A stretch of 9,986 bases of DNA from Bifidobacterium breve (GTDB lineage Bacteria; Actinomycetota; Actinomycetes; Mycobacteriales; Mycobacteriaceae), in the NCBI GenBank assembly GCA_943331415.1, contig CALQLM010000015.1:1-9986 (forward strand), in the 5' to 3' direction. The notes below the pieces were generated by a model that saw only the letters and a program-made list of their open reading frames with translations, was not told where the DNA came from and searched no databases. Positions 1 through 5,203 of the stretch are shown here, piece after piece (within the stretch, counting starts at the first letter, position 1; the number at the start of each line of letters is the position of its first letter). A program made the translations under genes and the position numbers.

Positions 1-1
1 G

Positions 2-610
2 CTGCGTCAACGGGTTGACGCGTTCCTGGCCGACCACGGGGTGTTTCTGCCAGGCGGACGGGTTACTGCTTTGCTTTTGCCACGGGTACTGGGCCGCGCG
101 TTCAATCCACTGAGCTTGTTCTGGTGCCACGACGCCGCGGGCGCACTCTGCTGTGTCATCGCCGAGGTGCAGCGCACCAGCGGAGAGCGGACGGCGTACC
201 TGGTGCCCCCTGGTGAGGACGGTCCGGTGCCGGTCATCGGGGCACTGGAAGAAGCCGGCCCCGGCGGAGACGGCGGCTACTACCTGGTGCGTGTTCCTGA
301 GCCCGGCGACAAACTTGACCTGACGGTCTCACAGCACCGCGACAATCACGCCGCGATGGTGGCTACCTGGCGCGGAGACCGACGACCAGCGACGACCAGC
401 CAGATCCTGCTGATGCAGCTCACCAATCCGCTCGCGCCACAGATGGTGGCGTTGAGCTTGCGATTCCAGGCGCTGGTGTTGCGTTGGCGCGGCCTGTCCA
501 CGGTGCCCCGCAAGGTGACTGCGCAGCCGGACCGGATCCCGCAGACCACGAGTGTCCACGCCGCGGCAGCCGGATGGACCGGTAACAGCCGTTCGTGGGC
601 ACCCTCATGA
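2..610 (+). CDS. DUF1365 family protein (3' part; 5' end outside window)
   Basis: The frame is open from the left edge, so the N-terminus is missing and the GTG at 41 is probably internal. The visible part carries family hallmarks: VTALLLPRVLGRAFNPLSLFWCHD (the FNPxS-type motif at about nt 101-130), the following 'IAEVQRTSGERTAYLVPP' (the family's AEV-NTxGERHxY block), and C-terminal 'RFQALVLRWRGLSTVPRK' near 460-515. DUF1365 has no settled biochemical role. In M. tuberculosis the homologue (Rv0448c) lies in the SigK-controlled Rv0449c-Rv0444c cluster with an FAD amine-oxidase-like protein and a cyclopropane-synthase-like protein, which suggests lipid modification. Here sigK follows directly. 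The family's usual K-x-F-x-V-S-P-F segment, expected between about 215 and 275, is not recognisable; a Gly/Pro/Glu-rich stretch sits there. The stop (608-610) overlaps an ATG at 607. Family call firm; function unknown. Confidence 0.82.
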   Translation: MRQRVDAFLADHGVFLPGGRVTALLLPRVLGRAFNPLSLFWCHDAAGALCCVIAEVQRTSGERTAYLVPPGEDGPVPVIGALEEAGPGGDGGYYLVRVPEPGDKLDLTVSQHRDNHAAMVATWRGDRRPATTSQILLMQLTNPLAPQMVALSLRFQALVLRWRGLSTVPRKVTAQPDRIPQTTSVHAAAAGWTGNSRSWAPS

Positions 611-687
611 CCCAAGTTCTTGACCGTCCGCTTCACCTTCCGGTTACGCTTCCGGGCAATGGCACCGATAACGAGCGGAGATGGCCG

Positions 688-1236
688 GTGACTAACGCCG
701 ACCTCGACGTGCTGCTGCGTCGCGTGGCACAGCGCGACTCCGAGGCGTTCGCCGCCCTCTACGACGCCACCCGTTCCAGGGTTTACGGCATGGTCTCGCG
801 GGTGCTGCGCGACCGCGGCTATAGCGAAGAGACCACCCAGGATGTCTACCTGCAGGTCTGGCGTACCGCGGAGGGCTATGACCCCGCCTCGGGCAGTGCG
901 CTGGCCTGGCTGCTCACGCTGGCTCATCGTCGCGCGGTAGACCGCGTGCGCGCCGAACAGGCTGCGAATCAACGCGATTCACGCTACGGCGCCGCCACCC
1001 TGGAGCGGCCCGCTGATCACGTCAGCGATGCAGTCATCTCGCGTGAGGAGCGGCGCCGGGTTACGGCATGCCTGGACGGACTGACCGACCTTCAGCGCGA
1101 ATGCATCGAGCTTGCCTACTACCAGGGAATGACCTATGTACAGGTCTCTGAGCGCCTATCGGCGAACCTTGCCACTGTGAAGTCGCGGATGCGTGACGGG
1201 CTTCGCGGCCTGCGCAATTGCCTGGGCGTGCGGTGA
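688..1236 (+). CDS. sigK: ECF RNA polymerase sigma factor SigK
   Basis: Extracytoplasmic-function sigma factor that directs RNA polymerase to SigK promoters when released from RskA. With the GTG at 688 it is 182 aa, close to the 187 aa of M. tuberculosis SigK. Sigma region 2 spans residues ~18-90 (SRVYGMVSRVLRDRGYSEET, then 'VYLQVWRTAEGYDPASGSAL' and AHRRAVDRVR). Region 4 spans ~125-180, with the helix-turn-helix 'MTYVQVSERLSANLATVKSR'. Cys128 and Cys178 have the same 50-residue spacing as the C133/C183 redox pair described for M. tuberculosis SigK. I chose GTG 688 because GGAG (677-680) lies 7 nt upstream and the protein then aligns from its first residues. ATG 607 (ATGA overlap with the previous gene) or GTG 595 would add 27-31 residues with low third-position GC and no obvious ribosome site. 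rskA follows 10 nt after the stop. Confidence 0.93.
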   Translation: MTNADLDVLLRRVAQRDSEAFAALYDATRSRVYGMVSRVLRDRGYSEETTQDVYLQVWRTAEGYDPASGSALAWLLTLAHRRAVDRVRAEQAANQRDSRYGAATLERPADHVSDAVISREERRRVTACLDGLTDLQRECIELAYYQGMTYVQVSERLSANLATVKSRMRDGLRGLRNCLGVR

Positions 1237-1246
1237 GGATGCGGAC

Positions 1247-1969
1247 ATGACCCAGGCACATGACAACTCTTCAATCGAGGACCTGCTGGACCTCGCCGTT
1301 CCCTATGCGCTTCACGCGCTGTCTGACGACGAACGCAACGCTCTTGAAAGCAGAGTGACAGCAGCGGGTCTGGTTGCGGCCAATGCCTTCTATGACGAGG
1401 TGCGCGCGGTCCGGGAGACCATGGCTCTGGTGGCCGCGGCCGATGCCGAGGAGCCACCCGCTGACCTCCGCGGGCATCTTCTCAAGGCCGTCTCGGGCGA
1501 TAATGTGCGCACCCTGCGGCCGGCGCGGCGGAGAACCGCATGGATGTCTGCGGCCGCCGCCGTGGCGGTCGGTCTGGTCGTGGTGGGGACCGGAGTGTTT
1601 CTCCGGCCTTCGACGCCGGAGCCGTCAACCACGGACCAGGTTTTTGCAGCCTCCGATGTCCACACCATCTCCGGTGCGATCCCGGCCGGTGGCACCGCCA
1701 CCGTGGTGTTCTCACGGAACAGCAACGCCGGCGTGCTGTTGATGAATGACGTACCGCCGCCCTCGCCGGGAACGGTCTACCAGATGTGGCTGGTCGGCGA
1801 CTCCGGCGCGACATCGGCCGGAACAATGGACACCCAGGCGGTAGCACCGTCGACGACGGCCGTTCTGACCAACATCGGTAACTCGACGAAACTGCGGTTC
1901 ACCGTGGAATCCGGATCGGGTGCGAACCAGCCCACCGGTCAGGTCATCGCCGAGTTACCGCTGATCTGA
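1247..1969 (+). CDS. rskA: Anti-sigma-K factor RskA
   Basis: Single-pass membrane anti-sigma factor of 240 aa that holds SigK inactive at the cytoplasmic face; in this family release involves proteolysis at the membrane. The N-terminal cytoplasmic domain (residues 1-95) contains the characteristic 'LLDLAVPYALHALSDDER' and 'FYDEVRAVRETMALVAAA'. It lacks the HxxxCxxC zinc motif of ZAS anti-sigma factors, as RskA does. One transmembrane helix lies at about 98-119 (WMSAAAAVAVGLVVVGTGVF). The extracytoplasmic RskA domain (about 130-240) includes 'VVFSRNSNAGVLLMNDVPPP', 'GTVYQMWLVGDSGATSAGTM' and C-terminal 'PTGQVIAELPLI'. The start at ATG 1247 is supported by GAGGA at 1235-1239, 7 nt upstream and overlapping the sigK stop, so the two genes are probably translationally coupled. 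An upstream in-frame GTG at 1193 would lie inside sigK and is not needed. Confidence 0.93.
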   Translation: MTQAHDNSSIEDLLDLAVPYALHALSDDERNALESRVTAAGLVAANAFYDEVRAVRETMALVAAADAEEPPADLRGHLLKAVSGDNVRTLRPARRRTAWMSAAAAVAVGLVVVGTGVFLRPSTPEPSTTDQVFAASDVHTISGAIPAGGTATVVFSRNSNAGVLLMNDVPPPSPGTVYQMWLVGDSGATSAGTMDTQAVAPSTTAVLTNIGNSTKLRFTVESGSGANQPTGQVIAELPLI

Positions 1970-1976
1970 TCCATCG

Positions 1977-2801
1977 ATGGCCAAAGACTTCCGCTTCGGC
2001 ATCGGGCTGCGCTCGATCAGATCGGCGGATCGCTTGCGCGAGAAGGTTCGTAAGTTCGAGGGCCTCGGATTCGACGTCGTTCATTTTCCCGACCACATCG
2101 GCGCGCCCGCGCCCTTCCCCGCAATGGTCGCTGCTGCCGACGCCGCCCGCACCATTCGCGTCGGCACGTTCGTCCTCAACGCCGCGTTCTACTCACCCGC
2201 ACTTCTGGCCCGCGACGCGGTCGATACCGATCTGCTCTCCGACGGCCGCCTCGAACTCGGTCTGGGTACCGGATATGTACGCGAGGAGTTCGAGGCCGCT
2301 GAGATTCCCTATCCCACTGCCGGGGAACGTGTTGCGCACCTGCGTCATGTGACGACCTACCTCAAACGCACCGCGCCGTCGATCCCGCTGTTGATCGCCG
2401 GCAACGGCGACAAGGTGCTCACCATCGCCGCGCAGCACGCCGATATCATCGGCCTCACCGGCGGTGGCCTGCCCGAGAACGCAGGCGATGACCCGATGGC
2501 GGAACGTGTCGACTTCGTCAGGGCCGCGGCCGGTGATCGCTTCGATCAGTTAGAGCTCAATCTGGCCATCACCGCGGTGCCGACCGATTCATCGGGCATC
2601 CCGGATCTGACTCTCACCCGTGCCTACTTCCCGGAGGCCAGCGATGAGCAACTTCGGGCCATGCCCACCGTGCTCAGCGGCACTCCCCGCGATATCGCCG
2701 ACACACTGCGCGAACGGCGCGACGCCTATGGCGTCACGTATTTGACCGTTCAGGACTACCATGGGGAGTACTTCGCACAGGTCATCGACTTATTGCGTTG
2801 A
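1977..2801 (+). CDS. LLM class F420-dependent oxidoreductase (MSMEG_2516-like)
   Basis: Luciferase-like TIM-barrel oxidoreductase of 274 aa, expected to be cytosolic and to use coenzyme F420 for hydride transfer; the substrate is unknown. The start 'FRFGIGLRSIRSADRLREKV', then GFDVVHFPDHIGAPAPF (31-47), 'IRVGTFVLNAAFYSPALLAR' (60-79) and LSDGRLELGLGTGY (87-100) followed by REEFEAAEIPYPTAGERV fit the TIGR03621-type (MSMEG_2516) subfamily. Length is typical and the frame is intact. The start is only 7 nt after the rskA stop, inside the palindrome CCATCGATGG (1971-1980), with no clear Shine-Dalgarno, so it probably depends on coupling to rskA translation. This suggests, but does not prove, transcription with sigK-rskA. 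F420 rather than FMN use is inferred from subfamily resemblance. Confidence 0.87.
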   Translation: MAKDFRFGIGLRSIRSADRLREKVRKFEGLGFDVVHFPDHIGAPAPFPAMVAAADAARTIRVGTFVLNAAFYSPALLARDAVDTDLLSDGRLELGLGTGYVREEFEAAEIPYPTAGERVAHLRHVTTYLKRTAPSIPLLIAGNGDKVLTIAAQHADIIGLTGGGLPENAGDDPMAERVDFVRAAAGDRFDQLELNLAITAVPTDSSGIPDLTLTRAYFPEASDEQLRAMPTVLSGTPRDIADTLRERRDAYGVTYLTVQDYHGEYFAQVIDLLR

Positions 2802-2989
2802 TGACGAATCCCGAAAGAGGCGGTGGTGACAATGGGCCGAAGGTTCGGAATTCTCGCTCGACTCTCCTCCTGGATTCGCCAGGACTACCCCACGTCGGCA
2901 CCGGGAGCGGGTCACTGTTATCTGATCCAACTCTGCGGCACCGACCAACCGACCCGGTAACCAACTGCCGGTAAGCTTCTGCCGGTCCC
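2802..2989. other. Intergenic stretch before tRNA-Arg
   Basis: No convincing gene. A 6-bp stem with a 5-nt loop (TCCTGG at 2868-2873, CCAGGA at 2879-2884) lies about 67 nt after the upstream stop and has no T-tract, so it is at best a weak terminator. TAAGCT at 2972-2977 fits the mycobacterial -10 pattern TANNNT and would start transcription a few bases before the tRNA; the -35 region (around 2949-2954, CCGACC) is poor. Confidence 0.4.
2972..2977 (+). promoter_or_regulatory. Candidate -10 element for tRNA-Arg
   Basis: TAAGCT matches TANNNT and ends 12 nt before the first tRNA base, leaving a leader of about 5 nt. No good -35 hexamer is seen at the expected distance. Positional inference only. 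Confidence 0.3.
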
Positions 2990-3062
2990 GCCCTCGTAGC
3001 TCAGGGGATAGAGCACGGCTCTCCTAAAGCCGGTGTCGCAAGTTCGAGTCTTGCCGGGGGCA
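2990..3062 (+). tRNA. tRNA-Arg (anticodon CCU)
   Basis: A complete 73-nt cloverleaf folds by eye. Acceptor stem 2990-2996 (GCCCTCG) pairs with 3055-3061 (CGGGGGC) with one T-G wobble. D stem is GCTC 2999-3002 with GAGC 3011-3014. Anticodon stem is CGGCT 3016-3020 with AGCCG 3028-3032, closing the loop CTCCTAA. The anticodon is CCT at 3023-3025, which reads AGG (Arg). T stem is GCAAG 3038-3042 with CTTGC 3050-3054, and the loop is TTCGAGT. The discriminator is A3062. The 3' CCA is not encoded, so it must be added by nucleotidyltransferase. AGG is a rare codon in high-GC mycobacteria, and this tRNA is normally single copy. Confidence 0.95.
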
Positions 3063-3128
3063 CGTCACGACGCGGTGGTGTGATCCAGCAGGGTTAGATC
3101 CGGCAGCACCGCAGATAGGACAGCAATC

Positions 3129-3983
3129 ATGCGGATCGGACTGTCCACACCCACGGTGATGCAGTTGCCCGGGGTGTCGTGTGAATGGGAGCGCGACGCA
3201 CGCGCCGATGATCTTGCGCGGATTGCCCGCGCCGCTGATGAACTCGGCTTCGATCACCTGACCTGTGCCGAACACACCGTGGTCCCCCTCGATAAGTCTG
3301 AGGGCCGGGGACTCACCTACTGGGATCCGTTGTCCACGTTAGGTTTTCTCGCTGCGGTCACCAGCCGGATCCGATTGGCGACATCGGTGATCGTGCTCGG
3401 CTATCACCATCCCCTTGAGATCGCCAAGCGTTATGGGACGTTGGACCGGCTCAGCTGCGGGCGGCTGGTGCTCGGCGTCGGAGTCGGCTCACTGGCCGAG
3501 GAATTCGAACTTCTGGGCGCGGTCTTCGACGGGCGCGGTGAGCGCGCCGATGATGCAATCGCGGCGATACGCGCATCGATCTCAACAACCCGCCCCGCCT
3601 ACTCGGGCACCTTCTACCGATTCGAGGGTGTAGCGCTGGAACCGTGCGCGCTAGCGCCGCGGGTACCGATCTGGGTCGGCGGACGCACACCGCGCTCGCT
3701 GCGCAGGGCGGTGGAGTTGGGCGATGGCTGGATGCCGTTCGGACTGAGCGTCAGCGAGATTTCCACGATGCTGGGCCGGATCGATGTCCCACCAGCATTT
3801 GACGTCGTGTTGCCCACGTCCCGGGCCGTTGACCCCATGGGGAACCCGGCAGGTACCGCGCGGCGCCTGGTGGACTTGCGCGAGGCGGGCGCTACCGCGG
3901 TGACGTGCACGGTATCCGCGGCGTCATCGGCGCAGTACTGCGATCAACTAGCGGCACTGCGCGAGCTTGCCGACACGCTGTGA
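3129..3983 (+). CDS. LLM class F420-dependent oxidoreductase (Rv2161c-like)
   Basis: A second luciferase-like oxidoreductase, 284 aa, of the TIGR03619 (Rv2161c) type. It probably uses reduced F420 in the cytosol; the substrate is unknown. Visible landmarks are LARIARAADELGFDHLTCAEH (29-49), 'YWDPLSTLGFLAAVTSRIRL' (64-83), 'VIVLGYHHPLEIAKRYGTLD' (87-106), the signature LSCGRLVLGVGVGSLAEEFELLG (108-130), RGERADDAIAAIR, and the sugar-barrel-like 'PIWVGGRTPRSLRRAVELGD' (180-199). AGGA at 3117-3120 lies 8 nt before the ATG and supports this start. It is a different subfamily from the LLM gene at 1977, so the two are not a recent duplication. It stands alone between the tRNA and a strong inverted repeat at 4008-4050. 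A semi-stable stem in its leader (3072-3080 with 3104-3112) might affect expression. Confidence 0.88.
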   Translation: MRIGLSTPTVMQLPGVSCEWERDARADDLARIARAADELGFDHLTCAEHTVVPLDKSEGRGLTYWDPLSTLGFLAAVTSRIRLATSVIVLGYHHPLEIAKRYGTLDRLSCGRLVLGVGVGSLAEEFELLGAVFDGRGERADDAIAAIRASISTTRPAYSGTFYRFEGVALEPCALAPRVPIWVGGRTPRSLRRAVELGDGWMPFGLSVSEISTMLGRIDVPPAFDVVLPTSRAVDPMGNPAGTARRLVDLREAGATAVTCTVSAASSAQYCDQLAALRELADTL

Positions 3984-4007
3984 GCGGAAGACGCATGTGC
4001 GACTGAC

Positions 4008-4050
4008 CAACGAAATGGCCCCGAACCTGAGGTTCGGGGCCATTTCGTTG
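4008..4050. terminator. Perfect 21-bp inverted repeat, probable bidirectional terminator
   Basis: Arms 4008-4028 and 4030-4050 are exactly complementary with one base between them; sterically this is a stem of about 19-20 bp with a short loop. It is GC-rich toward the loop (GGCCCCGAACC) and A/T-rich at the base (CAACGAAAT / ATTTCGTTG). It sits 24 nt after the LLM stop and 13 nt after the stop of the convergent minus-strand gene, as expected for a shared terminator. There is no long T-run after either arm, which is common for mycobacterial hairpin terminators. Confidence 0.87.
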
Positions 4051-4063
4051 TCGTGCAGAAATG

Positions 4064-4963
4064 TTAGCTTGCGTCGGCACTCGCCCGGGCCGCGCGGGCA
4101 GCGCCCGCCTTGGCCTGACCCGCCGCGCTGGCGGCCTTCGCCGTCAGGCGACCGGCAGTCGAACGACCGGCACTGGCGGTGTCGGCCTTCGCGGTGCCGG
4201 CAGCGCTGCTCTCAGCAGCCACCGGTGCAGCCGCAGCCGCACGAGCCGCCACAACGGAGGTCGACGACGCCCTCACTGCGGACGCCGGAGCCGCCTGAAT
4301 TCCGAGCTGGCTGGTGACGTAAGAGATTACGCCCGGCAGGCCGGTGGCCGAGCCGTTGTAACCGCTGAAGTACGCGGTGGCAAGCAGACCATTTCCGATC
4401 GCGACCGGACCGATGTTGATCCGCGGGGTCAGCGAGGTCACGCCCAGCACGACACCCTGCAGGAGGTTGGTCGGGGTGGTGCCGAGCTGGCTGGTGACGT
4501 AGCTGACCACTCCGGGAACGCCGACAGCCGAACCGTTGTAACCGTCGTAGTAGGCGTTGGCCAGAAGGGAGGTGCCCACCGGAACCGGGCCGAGGTTGAA
4601 CACCGGGATCATGGAGGTCACCGAGAGAACCTGAGCCTGATTGTTGTCGAGGTAGTCGGTGATGAAGCTGCCGATATTGCCGATCCCACCGAACCAGCTG
4701 CCGCGATGGTGATCGCCGTCTTCGTCGTCATCGCTGTGGTACGCGACGCTGCCGACCTGGGTGCCGGGATCAACGTAGTAATCGTCGTCGTCGGAGTCCT
4801 CCGACTCCCAGTGCGACACCAGCTGGACGGCGGTCGTCATCGAGGTGAGGCCGGTCGCCGAGGCATTGTGGTTGACATCGAACGTGGGCGTGGCGATGAA
4901 GAGCGCGCTGGCGGCAACCAAAGCCGCTCCGGTCACCGCGAGCGGCCGAGTGCTGGTGGTCAT
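4064..4963 (-). CDS. Exported repeat protein with acidic patch and Ala/Lys-rich tail, function unknown
   Basis: A 299-aa protein of no family I recognise. The N-terminus (MTTSTRPLAVTGAALVAASA, then LFIATPTF) reads as a Sec signal peptide or N-terminal anchor, with a weak cleavage site. Residues 52-86 form a very acidic patch (ESEDSDDDDYY, then HSDDDEDGDHH) that could bind cations. Residues 111-161 and 171-221 are two copies of one unit with a 60-residue period; each contains a GPVxxGxxLLAxAY segment, then GYNGSAxGxPGVxSYVTSQLG. The tail (about 225-299) is low-complexity, Ala-rich with spaced Lys/Arg (TAKAASAAGQAKAGAARAAR). The start at ATG 4963 is supported by GGGAGGG upstream (minus strand). 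A TATACT box lies at 5024-5019. A cell-envelope or secreted role is inferred. A far longer open frame that continues upstream over the thiolase gene is not real coding. Confidence 0.8.
   Translation of the reverse strand: MTTSTRPLAVTGAALVAASALFIATPTFDVNHNASATGLTSMTTAVQLVSHWESEDSDDDDYYVDPGTQVGSVAYHSDDDEDGDHHRGSWFGGIGNIGSFITDYLDNNQAQVLSVTSMIPVFNLGPVPVGTSLLANAYYDGYNGSAVGVPGVVSYVTSQLGTTPTNLLQGVVLGVTSLTPRINIGPVAIGNGLLATAYFSGYNGSATGLPGVISYVTSQLGIQAAPASAVRASSTSVVAARAAAAAPVAAESSAAGTAKADTASAGRSTAGRLTAKAASAAGQAKAGAARAARASADAS
4301..4453 (-). repeat. Internal repeat unit 2 of exported protein
   Basis: Encodes residues 171-221. It is equivalent to 4481-4633 at a spacing of 180 bp. The 20-nt block CCGAGCTGGCTGGTGACGTA (plus-strand reading) is identical at 4302-4321 and 4482-4501. 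Confidence 0.9.
4481..4633 (-). repeat. Internal repeat unit 1 of exported protein
   Basis: Encodes residues 111-161. It is similar at protein and DNA level to 4301-4453, exactly 180 bp away, pointing to an intragenic duplication that has since diverged (YYDGYNGSAVG versus YFSGYNGSATG). Confidence 0.9.
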
Positions 4964-5018
4964 GATGGGTTCCCTCCCGTTGTGTTCGCGGCGGACGCCA
5001 GCGAACTGAGTGTTTCGT

Positions 5019-5024
5019 AGTATA
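5019..5024 (-). promoter_or_regulatory. Candidate -10 box for the exported repeat protein
   Basis: TATACT on the minus strand fits the SigA-type -10 consensus. A start about 7 nt downstream would give a leader of roughly 48 nt carrying the GGGAGGG ribosome site. No clear -35 hexamer is seen 17 nt upstream. The surrounding sequence includes the short direct repeat AGACTGAGACTG (5025-5036). Confidence 0.45.
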
Positions 5025-5190
5025 AGACTGAGACTGACGTAAGAGAGACTAATCCGTGAGTTTGCTCGATGCAAGTCAGGACGCGGTATTCGTGTTGCCA
5101 CCGACCCGGGTGGCGCTTGCCTGGCCACCGTCAAAATCCCAAGAGGCCAGCCAGAGTGCCGAAAGCGCCACAGCACTCTCTTAACTGTAG

Positions 5191-5196
5191 TAACTT
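5191..5196 (+). promoter_or_regulatory. Candidate -10 box giving a leaderless thiolase transcript
   Basis: TAACTT matches TANNNT and ends 7 nt before the A of the ATG at 5204, so transcription would begin at or next to the start codon. This agrees with the lack of a Shine-Dalgarno before 5204. Leaderless mRNAs are common in mycobacteria. The -35 region is not recognisable. Confidence 0.4.
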
Positions 5197-5203
5197 TGGC
5201 CCC

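Larger units (their letters stand above)
4964..5203. promoter_or_regulatory. Divergent intergenic region between exported protein and thiolase genes
   Basis: A 240-bp non-coding gap between two divergent start codons, with lower GC than the flanks around 5011-5060 and 5180-5197. It should hold both promoters (see the boxes at 5019-5024 and 5191-5196) and any operator for the HxlR-type regulator encoded downstream. I did not find a convincing long palindrome in it, nor the SigK-type CCATCC/CCGAAT pair. Confidence 0.6.

Noticed and set aside
381..400. A perfect 10-bp tandem duplication (GACGACCAGC twice), which could signal a frameshift in the DUF1365 gene.
   Set aside because: Family-like sequence is in the same frame before and after it, so it has not broken the gene; probably chance or an absorbed ancestral event.
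2837..2848. A short palindrome (CCGAA-GG-TTCGG) after the first LLM gene as a terminator.
   Set aside because: A 5-bp stem with a 2-nt loop and no T-tract is too weak to call.
2782..2964. A 60-codon minus-strand open frame in the gap before the tRNA.
   Set aside because: No ribosome site, no recognisable features, and it runs into the convergent end of the LLM gene.
2990..3128. The tRNA-Arg as an integration site for a genomic island.
   Set aside because: No integrase gene, no second copy of the tRNA 3' end within the window, and ordinary mycobacterial genes on both sides.
4061..5020. A 319-codon plus-strand open frame opposite the exported-protein gene.
   Set aside because: No recognisable domain and biased Arg/Gly/Val-rich composition. 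It is the complement of a gene with a signal peptide, ordered repeats and a good ribosome site.
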